Origin: Toxorhynchites rutilus septentrionalis
Lineage: Eukaryota > Arthropoda > Insecta > Diptera > Culicidae
Direction: 5' to 3'
Length of the DNA: 64,000 bases
Assembly: GCF_029784135.1 (NCBI RefSeq)
Contig: NC_073746.1
Location: forward strand, 104,470,661-104,534,660
A program made the translations under genes and the position numbers. Under the pieces are notes generated by a model. It worked only from the letters and a program-made list of their open reading frames with translations, did not search any database and had not been told where the DNA came from. Positions 32,801 to 43,564 of this stretch are shown piece by piece (within the stretch, counting starts at the first letter, position 1; each line of letters begins with the position of its first letter).

Positions 32801-34726
32801 AATCAAAATTTTCCGCTAATTGAGCTTTTGAACCTTGAAACGAAACTCGACATTTTTAGCGCAGTAAAAATTGAACATGTTGCGCAAAGCTCAAAGACTT
32901 GTAGACAATATTCAGTTGACAGATATCGACACTCCACGATTCAACAAAAATCCGCTATCTCCGTCAACTATTTATAGCACCTTGAGTCATCTTGTAGAAA
33001 CGAAACGAATGAAGTTGTACACAGGGTTGCGACATTCAATTTTGTAAAATTTTCTGAAAAAAACTATCTGTTTTTTTATGTTTTTCTGTATAAAAATCGG
33101 TATCAAAAAACTAACGGAAAAAATTAAAACAAAGGTTTATTTTCATTTTGATTCATTTCTCTAATTTATGGATTGCTAATTGCGTATCAATACAACAAAC
33201 TAAAGCTTAAAAATATTATCTCATAATAAATTGTATGATTTTTATACATGGTTTTGTTGAACTTTTCCTTGAGCCGATACATAGTTCTTCGCCTTCAAAA
33301 TAGAGTCTATCATTGTAATCAATGCCAACCGATTTCTGAACAATGTGTTGTTGGAATTGTAAAGCGAAATATTCGCTCAACATACGCTGATAAATGTGGA
33401 ATTATCAAAAAGTGTCTCACAAACGACCTTAGCCGGAGGTGAGGTGACATTTAATATGGTTCAACATTTTTTATAAATCAAGATATCTTCATAACTCAAC
33501 GAAAAAAAAACCAAGATTATTAGTAAGAAGTGAACAGAGAAAATGCACTGTAATTAATCTTAAAAAAAAAAAAACTTTAAATTATGTATCTTTGCTGAAA
33601 ATCTGTAATTCTGTATATACAGATTCTGTATCTGTAAAATTGACGAAAAACTGTAAAATACAGAATATTCTGTATATGTGGCAACCCTGGTTGCACTAAA
33701 ATGAAGTATTATGGAAAGTTTTAGTATTTTTCCAGAAGCTGATTCAAAAGATCTATAGTTAGCAGTGCTGAAAATATTCACGTTCACGACATTCAAATTC
33801 GGCGAATCTCTGCCTTCTTTGTATTGATAATCTACTGCTCAAGCGAGAGTCGATAAATATGAAACAACACTATCAATGAACCCCAGTGGAATGAACATCA
33901 ACATCAGCTTGCCATGAAGTTCATTTTTCATTTGCATCTTCCTTTTCGTCATGGTATTTGTAAGGTCGAAAATGAAGATCATTGCGTGTTAGTGAAAATC
34001 AGAGCATAAAATTCAACGTCACCAATTGAGAGTGCAATCGATCAATGGTAAAGGATGGCAATTCATCACACAAAATTCTTGTTTATGACGACTTCGGCAA
34101 TGGAATGTATAGAACAACTCTTGCTACGTTTTATAAATCTACTTACGATTGCTCGGAAATGGCATACACCACCATTATATGTGCAATGGGTGACACGTTT
34201 TCAATAAAAATTCACTGCAAGCGATGAAGATCAACTTAACGTACGTGATAATCACCTAAATTTTTTGACAGTAATGAAAGTGCCTGAATGTAGGCTTTTC
34301 GAAATTCGTTCATGCTGTTTTCGATCAATATACCAGTTCAGTTCACGCGTCTCGACTCTTGTGTTATACTCGTTATGGCAGATATGGTGTTGAGTTTCAA
34401 CAGAAGAGAATTCATCCGATACTGGGAAAAATCTGATTCCTTCATTCGTGAATAAATTTTGATAATCTGTGGCACTGATAGTTAGTGTGGTGAATGATGA
34501 AAATCGGTTCAACGGTTAAGAATCTATAAAAGTTTTTGAAAAATTACGATTTTTGAGAAAGGCTAACTTGGAAAGGATCAGTCTAATGACGGAATAAAAA
34601 ATATTGGTATAACTTTTTTTCGTTAAGGAACGATCCTATCAAATATTACGGAAATATTCTTAAAGATCGTATCACTTTTTCCTGTGGAATCGATGCATTT
34701 TTTTAAAATATGTTTGTATGTTGGTA
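32801..34726. other. No gene recognised
   Basis: AT-rich, with a short motif rich in CAGAATATTCTGTATA near 33600-33680. The frames (60-78 codons) are isolated and without recognisable domains. Confidence 0.4.
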
Positions 34727-35241
34727 CAGGGTAACTTCGATATAACGTACATGTTACTTTCAGAATTGTTCGTACAATTCGATAATTGTACATTATATCG
34801 AAGTATAATAAAGAACTCAGAAACGTAGCTTATATTATTTTATTTTGTTGCTGTTTGAGTAATATTAATGAAAAATTTCAACTAGAGGACGAAGTCAATC
34901 TTTCTCATGATTTTTTTTATTAATTCGTTTATTTTTACAGGTTCAGTTACTTAAGTTTAAAGGCACCGAATTCTTAAATATAATTTTAAAACTATATATA
35001 TAAACAATTTTCTTACATCTTTGGTGATGTTTTCCTTCGTATTGTTGATTAAAATTCTACTCATTTAGAATTCGGAATCACAAAACAGTTGTACTTCGGG
35101 ATTGGTACAAAACAAAACAAGCTTTAGTATCAAAATGCAGATAATTTATTGTTCTTTCAGAAAAACAGTATTCAAAAAGTTGTTCCTTCGGACTTTGAAA
35201 ATGTGTACGAGGTAAAATGTACGTTATAACGAAACTCCCTG
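34727..35241. mobile_element. 515-bp pogo-like MITE with internal insertion
   Basis: The ends CAGGGTAACTTCGATATAAC and the inverted CGTTATAACGAAACTCCCTG are flanked by TA (34725-34726, 35242-35243). It is longer than its relative at 28477-28866. Near 34912-35010 there is a T-run followed by TTTTTACAGGTTCAGTTACT, inverted relative to the A-tailed end at about 51770, so a truncated retroelement 3' end is probably inserted. Confidence 0.7.
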
Positions 35242-35550
35242 TATGTACCCTGTATGGATAAAGAAATTGGTTGCATCTCGAGTAACATCTCAGAGCGATA
35301 ATTCACTTTTTCATGCAGGGTTAGGTGTAGAATCTATGATTTTGGTCGGGATTATACAATTTAAATACTAATTCTCAGAAAACCGACATGGCAACAATTT
35401 AGGAAGCATGAACAACTGAACAACTTTGTCGAATGTTGTATTCTGGTCACACGAGACATTCTTAAGCTACAAATTCTTGAGGGAAAGGTCATTGACTATG
35501 TAATGCTCTTGTAAAAATAAGTCTTCACTAACATTGGTTTTATGAGAATG
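35242..35550. other. Spacer, nothing recognised
   Basis: About 300 bp of AT-rich sequence between a MITE and a fold-back element. Confidence 0.4.
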
Positions 35551-36226
35551 CACAATGGTCCAGGAGATGCATTTAAGTGGAAATTAGCATTTAGAGCTCG
35601 ACAATTATTCTCTAGACAAAAACTATCTTCGACAAAGTTGTTACATACGATAGAGCGCTCATTTTTATTTTATCAAAAATAAGGTGACCAAAATTGTCGA
35701 TGAAATAAAAAACCTAACTTCCTTATTTTTATAGAGGTAAATATAGTTCGACAATGTTGTAGTCCCAATTATTTGAGACATTTTTGTAAAACAAAGTTTT
35801 CTTCTATCACTTGAAATAACCAATATAGCGCCTTTTTTTTAGGTTACGTTAGGGACACCATGAATTTTTTTTTGCTCTAACTTTTATATTTCTAATTCTA
35901 CATACAAACTGTCTTCAGAAGACTTTTAGAACTTACTAATACAAACAGAAAAAAGCGCTATATCGGTTATTTCAAGAGATAGAAAAAAAAGATGTTTCAA
36001 ATAACTGGGACTACAACATTGTCGAACTATATTTACCTCTATCTATAAAGATAAGAAAATTAGGTTTTTTATTTCATCGACAATTTTGGTCATCCTATTT
36101 TTGATAACATTAAAATGAGCACTCTATCGTATGTAACAACTTTGTCGAAGACAGTTTTTGTCTAGAGAATAACTGTCGAGCTCTAAATGCTAATTTCCAC
36201 TGAAATACATCTCCTGGACCATTGTG
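35551..36226. repeat. Fold-back repeat C, compact copy (about 676 bp)
   Basis: CACAATGGTCCAGGAGATGC at the left is mirrored by GCATCTCCTGGACC-like sequence ending at 36226. The arms include GAGCTC, ATTCTCTAGACAAAAACT and TCGACAAAGTTGTTACATA, and extend over about 250 bp each. The centre carries TTGCTCTAACTTTTATATTT. It could fold into one long hairpin. No coding capacity. Confidence 0.85.
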
Positions 36227-36849
36227 GAATGATGTTTTAGGTAGCCCCATACTATATATCCAAAGTTTTGGATTAATGCGTGGAATTACATTTTAATTAA
36301 AAGGAAAAAAATCGTACGTTTTCGAAATATTTGGATCCACATAGCACTACCATATTTTATAATTTGGGGAATCAGGTAAATATTGTTGAAGTGAATAATA
36401 AGGGATATTATTTGCTTCTGCGTAGCAGATCGAATCGAACAAAAAGTTATTTTTGGTAAATATAAAAAAAACAATTTTGAATAGGATTTTATAAAAGTAA
36501 AGTCTTAACTGAATTCGGTCATATGATTATGCAAAATATCAGTATTTGTATACCCCCATCTCAAAACCAAAACATGAATTTGTTAGGTGCACTTTCATGA
36601 TGCAAAATCTGTTTGTCTTGTATTTACCATAGAGCAATTCCACGTCAAATCATAAAAAAAAAACAGCAGAATTTGACCCGAATTTTTCCGATTTTTTGGA
36701 AACTTGGTATCGTAAACCAAGGGCAAATTGGTCACGATTTTCAGAAAAATGTAAATACAGGTCGGACTCGATTATCCGGAGTATTTTTTTTTTTTAATTT
36801 TTCTTATTTTTAGATAGGAAATTTTCAATAGTTTGTATAATAATTCCAT
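36227..36849. other. No gene; isolated pogo-like end
   Basis: AT-rich. TACAGGTCGGACTCGATTAT near 36756 resembles a pogo/Tigger inverted-repeat end after a TA; no partner end was found nearby. Confidence 0.45.
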
Positions 36850-37310
36850 ATTGAAGAAACAATATGGGTATCAAATGAAATGGATTGATTAGTAGAACAC
36901 AGTTATTTATGAAAAATTCAAATCCGAAATGGCGGTCACTACAAAATGGCGGATTACATATTGTTTCTGAACCCCATCATTATGGCTATCAAATGAAATG
37001 GATTCACTAGTAGAACACAGTTATTTATGAAAAATGTAAATCCAAGATGGCGACCGCTACAAAATAGCGAATTTCATGTTTTCTCAGAACCCCATCAATA
37101 TGGATATCAAATGAAAGGGATTGACTAGCAGAACACAGTTATTTATGAAAAATGCAAATCCAAAATGGCCGCCACCACAAAATTTTTCAAAACCTCTTCA
37201 ATATGGGTATCAAATGAAAGTGCTCGACTAGTAGAACATAGTAAATCATGAAAAATCCAAATCCAAGATGGCAGCAGTTCCCAAATAACTAATTACTTTT
37301 TAAGAAGTTT
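36850..37310 (+). repeat. Tandem units of about 118 bp
   Basis: Four imperfect units each contain ATGGNTATCAAATGAAA, GACTAGNAGAACACAGTTA and a phrase like CCAAAATGGCCGCCACCAC. Inverted single units occur at about 38285-38465 and partial ones at 37560-37620. Confidence 0.8.
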
Positions 37311-38019
37311 CATTCAGCTTGACCTGTTTGTATTTATGTTTGTAGGGTTGTCACACATCAATAGAAAATTGACCCCGTTCCTGTTGATTGGTTGATCTGA
37401 AATTTGGAAGACCCTTTTAATTCTACTGTCATTATAAAACTGCTTATTCCATGATCTTGAAAAATTCAATTTGACCGTCGCTAAAAAATGACTGAATGGT
37501 TTGACTTGGAGAACACTAAACATAATAAACAACATAAATTCAAAAAGGTCGCCGCCACAAAATGGTCGGCTATGTATTTTTTGCAATCTCCTCAAAATTG
37601 GTATCAAATGAAGTGATTTGACTAATAGAATACTGACACCATCAAAATATTCCGAAGGAAGTTAGGTAAGAAATAAAAATTAAAAAAAATGTGAATGGTT
37701 TTACTAAAAACAAGAAAATAGAAAAAAGTAAAAAAACTTATTAAATTAAACGGTTTAATTTACTAAAAGCTAGAAAATAATTAGGCAAGTAGCAGTTAGT
37801 AGTTATCACATCAGTTCCTTCATTAATCTAGGGCAATGATGAGAACAAAAATAAAATCGTTGTGTATATAATTGAACAACTAACTGTGGATAATGGAAAT
37901 CCGTTTATTTCTTACCGCATTGTCTTCGGAATATTTTCATGATGTACTGTATTTTATTAGTCAAATCATTTCATTTCATATTGATATTGAGGGGATTCCA
38001 AAATACATAATCGACCATT
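37311..38019. other. No gene recognised
   Basis: AT-rich sequence with partial relatives of the neighbouring 118-bp repeat at 37550-37630 and, inverted, 37900-38000. Nothing coding is seen. Confidence 0.4.
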
Positions 38020-38273
38020 TTTTTCCAAAATATATATTTTTATCAATGCTCATATGGCGTTAGCCTGACTGAGCCGGGAGTAATATATTGACAATTTTTC
38101 TTATTGTCTATATTAATAATATGGACCCGATTACTCGCGGTTGGCTCGTGGTTAGTATTACAAGTGTTCTCGTAATTGGGATGTTGCTGTCTCCAATGCT
38201 CTGTACGTGTGCCCGATACGGGATACTTCCTATTAGGATGCAGCTGACCATTAATCAGCAACGCCCCTCTAGT
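38020..38273 (-). mobile_element. LINE 3' UTR fragment
   Basis: It aligns with 24680-24935, the 3' end of the LINE at 24667-28262 (ATGCTCATATGGCGTTAGCC, TACTCGCGGTTGGCTCG, CTGACCATTAATCAGCAACG). It stops at AGTCTG, so it is a severely 5'-truncated insertion of the same family. Confidence 0.85.
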
Positions 38274-39175
38274 CTGCTATGTTTGAAAAAAAATGGCGCC
38301 ATTTTGTGGTGGCGGCCATTTTGGATTTGTTTTTTCATAAATAACTGTGTTCTACTAGTCAATCCCTTTCTTTTGATATCCATATTGATGGTAGTCTGAG
38401 AAAATATGAAATTCGCCATTTTGTAGCGGCCGCCATCTTTGATTTACATTTTCTATAAATAACTGTGAATGGAATTGTGAATTTCAAAACCGACCATGTA
38501 CATTTTTTTCATTGGCCCAAAAAATGACCTGTGCATTCAGCTCAATCGGACATGATTTAGGGGTGCCTCAAAGCACTCAAAGTTTTGATTTTTTGGATTT
38601 TCTTTTTGGAAGTCCCAAAAAGTCGATTTGGTCGAAATTTTTTTTTCGAGATATCACCAGATCTCGACGTTTTATGCATTTTGAAGTCATTTGGCATCGA
38701 AAAAAAAAATCTATTTTCTTTCCTTTTCTCCCCCCTTGGAAGATTTTCGAGGATCAAAAATCAAAAATTTGAGTGCTTTGAGGCACCCCTTAATCATGTC
38801 CGATTGAGCTGAAACTTTGCACAGATAATTTTTTTAGGCCAATAAACAAAATGTACATGGTCGACTTTTGAAATTCGATGATGAAATATTTTCCCATACC
38901 TTCATTGCCTCTCAAGCTAAGTCCCAAAAGGTTAATTTTTGGCCAAAAAATTTTTTTCGAGATGAAACCAGATCTCGACGTTTTATGCATTTTAAGGCAT
39001 TTGACATCGAACAAAAATATTTCGATTTTCCAAATTTCCTTTACATCCCCTTTGGAAGATTTCTAATGATCAAAAAAACAAAACTTTGAGCGCTTTGGGA
39101 CACCCCTAAATCATGCTGAAACTTTGCACAGGTCATGTTTTGGGCCAATAAACAAAATGTATATGGTCGGTTTTT
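38274..39175. repeat. Inverted and fold-back repeats
   Basis: Inverted 118-bp-type units (38285-38465) are followed by a fold-back pair: GGGGTGCCTCAAAGCACTCA (38560) against TGAGTGCTTTGAGGCACCCC (38770). A third related arm runs to 39150 (GGCCAATAAACAAAATGTA). Poly-T and poly-A runs generate spurious frames on both strands (38512-39089). Confidence 0.75.
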
Positions 39176-40184
39176 GAAATTTGACATGACCATTTTCGCT
39201 GACACCCTAATGTACATAATCCGCTATTTATTGTAGTGGCCGCCATCTCGGATTTTCAAGATCATGGAATACGCAGTATTATAATGCCATCAAATTTCAG
39301 ATCTATCGGTCAACGGGAAGGGGGTTGAATTCCTATAATTATGGTACAGCGCTACAGACAAAGTTACAAAGTCACAACCATACAAACGGGTCAAGCTAGA
39401 TGAAACATAATAATTCATGGGGCTGAGGATACCAAATCTGATTTAATCCACCTAGAGGTGTAGTCGTACCTTTTTCATATCTCGACCTAAAGTTTGAGCT
39501 GCCAATCATCCGGAGACCGTTCGGGTTATCCTGATGTGACCATAAACCCTTGAAATGGTAACCAATGAATTAGCATTGACGAATCATGAACATCAATATG
39601 TCGCAAGATTGGATTTGGTTCTGGACATAAACTGATTATTTCTCTAGGAAACCTGACCAGGAATATATCCGGGTCATACCACATAGGCTTAAATTCATCA
39701 GAAATAAGCTAGTTCCGAAAAATAATGATGTTTGATACTCCAATTGGCGGGTTTTGTGTTGTTTTAAGGTCTGGAATTTATGGCCATTGAACATGTTCCC
39801 GCATATCTCCAGAACTCATGGAACGATTCCGAAAAAAAAAATTAAGAGTTCTAAAATGAAACAAAATTGGTTTTCAAATGAATCTTGTCACGCCCAACTT
39901 TTTATTTCTGCCCTTTTTCAGCCTTTACCGAGAAAACTGAGGCACAGCATTAGTTGTCTGGTTGAAAAAAAATGTTGATTTTCATGGTTCATGGTTGTCA
40001 AATTAATTTTTATTACTCGTTTTAATAGTAATTTGTAACTATCTGATCACTATTCCTATTCGTAAAGAATCAGCTTAGTGTACTCAATATGTTAACATAT
40101 AAAATAATATAAAGACGAGTATACTCATCCTTGGCAGCGAATGGGTTAATTGCGTCTTCGTGTATTTGACAAGATTCGTTCTTA
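39176..40184. other. No gene recognised
   Basis: It holds remnants of the neighbouring repeats to about 39440 and then AT-rich sequence. No frame with a recognisable domain. Confidence 0.4.
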
Positions 40185-40349
40185 CAGATGTTTTTTTTTC
40201 TTTCAATATTATAGTGACCTTCAACACTTTTGGCTAGTTCGTCACTTTACTTCCATTTCGGAAGATTTTTTTTCGGGAGTGATAATTGAACTCGTGACCT
40301 TCAGCGTGAGAGGTATGGATGTTACCACTACGCCAGATCGCCTCCGCCG
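40185..40349 (-). mobile_element. tRNA-derived SINE, type 1
   Basis: On the minus strand from 40349: GGCGATCTGGCGTAGTGGTA (tRNA A-box region) and GGTCACGAGTTCAATTA (degenerate B box). The spacing is that of a tRNA and a cloverleaf is only approximate. The T-rich part below 40270 would be the tail or body. Confidence 0.6.
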
Positions 40350-40509
40350 TTACAGATCTATGTGCAAGTGTATTACATGTATGTGTGAATTTTTCTTGGT
40401 ATATACACATGAAACTGGTGGAGTGCAGGGTATTTAATTTATAATACAGAATCATGGGTAGTGATTTGTAGGTAACAGTTCAAAAAGTCATCGGTAGCAA
40501 AAAAAATTG

Positions 40510-40516
40510 TATAAAA
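40510..40516 (+). promoter_or_regulatory. Probable TATA box of the APPBP2-like gene
   Basis: TATAAAA lies 88 bp upstream of the chosen ATG. A second TATAAAT is at 40531-40537. The position is right for a short 5' leader. Confidence 0.45.
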
Positions 40517-40597
40517 ACGTTGCCCGACTCTATAAATCATACCACTGTCAACCCAGCTTTCGCGATAGATAAACACCGACTAGGAATACATTTGAAA

Positions 40598-41905
40598 ATG
40601 GAAAGCCCAGTATATAACCCCATGAACCAACAACCGTTAAGTGTATCGGTATCACCGCAATCCAATTCATCACATCAGTCGTCGAGTTCTGGATCACAAT
40701 TACCAGCACAAATGTTGAACACTGGTTCGATTTTCGCGTCACCATTACGGCGTTCTCTGGAATCCAACGGCATAACGTTGGAAGAAATTGAACAGCAACC
40801 GGCTTCAGCACTAATCACGTTCCTAGAGGAGATTGTGCATGTGAAGAGCATGTTTGGGTATCAGCGTCAGATCCTCAGTAATCCTTACAACGTTAGCAAG
40901 ATACTACGGTTGAGTGACGACCAACGGCCTCGGGAGAAGTTGGTGAAATATTTTGTGTGGTTAGAAAGTTTCGGTGGATCTTTCGTGTGGGATCTAGTCA
41001 AGAGTATCAAGGTGCATCTCAACTCACTACTGATAACAGCTAACGTTGATTACGATCTTCCGCTGGGGTTTAATTTCATACTAAAGCTGGGAACGATCTT
41101 TGCAGAGTACGGGTGGCACTTCGAGGCGAATGTTCTGCTGCAAATCGCCCGGGAAGATGCCAAAGAAGTGCATCAAGTACTGCAGGTACTGAAGCCATTA
41201 CTTCATCTGGACACTTTTGTGAACGACCCGATGGAAGGCTCGCAGTACATCGGTGTCATTTACAGAACATTCGATCAATATAAACCGCCTGTTGATCTGT
41301 ACGTTTCAGTGATCAACACTCTGGCCATCAATTTCTTTGAGAGGCACGATTTCATCTCCAGTTTCGACACATCTTTGTGGGCGTTCAACGCGACTAAAAT
41401 CGCAGAATGCAAATTGGGAACGGTGGTTTCAGTTCTCCGACAACTGGCGAAATCGTGCCTTGCAGTGAAGAAAGTACACCAGGCGTCGTATCTTTTTTCT
41501 CAAGCCATCAGCTATTCGTTCCTTCATCCGGCACTCTACGCCGAGGCGATGGAGGATTTCGCATTCTATCTGCTGGTGATGGGACAATTCGAGTACTCTT
41601 TGAAGGTGCATCAACGAGCGCTGGTCATCTATGGGAGGGTGTATGGATCGGGTGACTTGCATCCGGAGCTTGTCCGCAGGGATCTGGCCTACTACATGTA
41701 TCTACAGGTTAAGGGCGTTTTAGACGAAGTCTGGGTAGATTCCTCCGATTCTAGTCTGGAATCGGTGCGGCGAAAAATAAGAACAATTGCTGCTGTGGCC
41801 AATATGGTGCAATCGATTCCAGTAGTATATCCTAATACACAGATCTCACAAATAACACCGTTCGATGATTTGAGACAGCTATTATCTCTCGAAAAAATGT
41901 ATTGA
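40598..41905 (+). CDS. APPBP2-like protein, intronless, C-terminally short
   Basis: 435 residues. The start is the ATG at 40598 (AAAATGG context); the frame extends 26 codons upstream, but without another ATG. After a Ser/Gln-rich N-terminus (about residues 10-45) the protein is helical. The C-terminal half aligns by eye with vertebrate APPBP2 (PAT1), a TPR protein that binds microtubules and the amyloid precursor tail and serves as a CRL2 substrate receptor. Matches: GTIFAEYGWHFEANVLL, VVSVLRQLAKSCLAVKK and EDFAFYLLVMGQFEYS, followed by HPELVRRDLAYYMY. APPBP2 is about 585 residues; here the later TPRs are replaced by an unrelated-looking tail to LSLEKMY. GC content and codon use are higher than the surroundings, consistent with a real gene. 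It may be a divergent retrocopy-derived paralogue. Function is inferred from similarity only. Confidence 0.75.
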   Translation: MESPVYNPMNQQPLSVSVSPQSNSSHQSSSSGSQLPAQMLNTGSIFASPLRRSLESNGITLEEIEQQPASALITFLEEIVHVKSMFGYQRQILSNPYNVSKILRLSDDQRPREKLVKYFVWLESFGGSFVWDLVKSIKVHLNSLLITANVDYDLPLGFNFILKLGTIFAEYGWHFEANVLLQIAREDAKEVHQVLQVLKPLLHLDTFVNDPMEGSQYIGVIYRTFDQYKPPVDLYVSVINTLAINFFERHDFISSFDTSLWAFNATKIAECKLGTVVSVLRQLAKSCLAVKKVHQASYLFSQAISYSFLHPALYAEAMEDFAFYLLVMGQFEYSLKVHQRALVIYGRVYGSGDLHPELVRRDLAYYMYLQVKGVLDEVWVDSSDSSLESVRRKIRTIAAVANMVQSIPVVYPNTQISQITPFDDLRQLLSLEKMY

Positions 41906-41997
41906 AATAGAAGAATTGTTGAGATAACTTTGAACGAAACGAAAATATTTTGAATATGCATCAAGAGGAACAAAGAGGACACAAAGGAACAAAGACA

Positions 41998-42003
41998 AAT
42001 AAA
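41998..42003 (+). terminator. Polyadenylation signal
   Basis: AATAAA about 95 bp after the stop of the APPBP2-like gene, followed by an A run that could also be a genomic poly(A) remnant. Confidence 0.6.
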
Positions 42004-42249
42004 AAAAAATTACTTGAACTCAAACATACGTTTTTCAATTAATGGCCAGTCTTTTAAATCTCAACGAACCCATCACATTTTAAGCATGATTTTGGAAAGA
42101 ACTTGTAGCAAAGTTCAAGTGCAATAGAAGGTTCAACCAGTTAAATTTCTTATTTGTTTATTTGTGGATGGAAACTTAAAACGTCTCTGTAGAAATCCGG
42201 AATCAACAAGAGGAAATTCTCGTTAGGTAACCGGAGAAGGAAAACTTTA

Positions 42250-42600
42250 AAATCAATTGGGCCGTCTATATATTCAAATATTTATCGTACTTTTCATCGA
42301 AATCCAATCGCGACCACGGATAATCAACTATGGGAGACCTGAGATGGTAACCGAGAGAACTCCTTTGAAATCAATCGACCCGGTAATTTATTCCGTTAAT
42401 CATCGAGCTTGCTCTATACCGAACACCAATCGCAACGACGGGGAGTTACCTTCGGTTCTTTAACGAACTTCAACTGCGATGGCGGAGAGTTATCTTTGGG
42501 AAATCTGAGATGGTCACTGAGAGAATTCCTCTAAAATCAATCGGACCGCCGATATATGCCGTTAATAATCAAGCGTATTTTTTTTACCGAACTCCAATCG
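42250..42600 (+). repeat. Tandem units of about 118 bp near the APPBP2-like gene
   Basis: AAATCAATYGGACCG-type starts occur at about 42250, 42368 and 42534, with CCGTTAAT, CCAATCGCGACGRCGG and GAGATGGTAACCGAGAGAA in between. The third spacing is longer by about 48 bp. Confidence 0.7.
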
Positions 42601-42606
42601 CGACGG

Positions 42607-43010
42607 CTGGAAAGAATCAAAGAATTAAATATTTAAATGACTGAATAATTGGAGAACCAAAGAACTGAAGGATCAAAGAATCAAAGGGCTAAAGAATTAA
42701 ATGGAAAAAGAATTAAAGAGCTAAAAAACTAAATGCCTAAAGATTTATGAATCAAATAATCGAAGAAATAAATAATTAAATAATCAAAGAACTAAAGAAT
42801 TAAATAATTAAATAATTAAAGAATTAACTGACTTAGCATCATGACAAGAATGATTAAATATGATTAAATGACAAGAATAAAAAAATTACAGAATTAAACA
42901 ATGAAATAATCAAAGAAATAGAGAATTAAACACTCAAAGAATCGAAAATTGATGAATCAAAGAGGCAAAAACACGAAGAACGAAATAATTACAGAATTCA
43001 GTTATTCAAC
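42607..43010 (+). repeat. Simple repeat with about 8-bp period (AAAGAATT/AAATAATT)
   Basis: Many imperfect copies of AAAGAATTAAATAATTAA-like octamers run for 400 bp. No function can be inferred. Confidence 0.85.
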
Positions 43011-43564
43011 TCATCAACTTCCCGACCCTCCAATCTTCCAACAAAGCGTTATGGATTAAGGAATTGAAAATCAAAGAAACAAATAATCATAGAATTATAG
43101 AATAGATTTTTTTAGATTTTTTTCAGAACTTACACATAGAGCAAATCCTTCCGAAATCAGCCGACGTGACCTTCTTCGATTTTGTTGAAGCTTGGTACAT
43201 ATGATAGAAGCTACCCAAAATCACAATTTTCATTATCATATGTTCAATTTCAATTACGACTGATTTTTTTAAAGGGCTTATCCAGAAACATTGAACTTTT
43301 TTGACGTAGGAATACGTCTTTGATTTCTATATAGGGAGGTCACTCTACGAAAAATGTAACGTAAGAGTATGTAAGAGTTTTCAAATGCATATTACGCAGA
43401 ATTGTTCTTAAGATATACGTTATAATATATAACATTAGACGGAAAATTTATCCAGCATTTTTTTTGTCTGAGACATCAACAGTGGAAGTAATAAAACAAG
43501 TGAGCAATTTAACAAATAAAAGAGGTGTGTTTTGCGAGCGGATGCGAAGGTAAATCATGTATTA

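Noticed and set aside
36850..37310. Possible CRISPR-like array
   Set aside because: Units are about 118 bp, imperfect and contiguous without unique spacers; this is a eukaryotic tandem repeat.
38512..39089. Overlapping 62-86-codon frames on both strands
   Set aside because: Produced by poly-T/poly-A runs in a fold-back repeat (FFFLE, KKKIQ); not coding.
40520..40597. 26 extra codons at the start of the APPBP2-like frame
   Set aside because: The upstream start would be TTG, which is not a normal start in animals; the first ATG is at 40598, and the TATA box at 40510 leaves no room for a leader before 40520.
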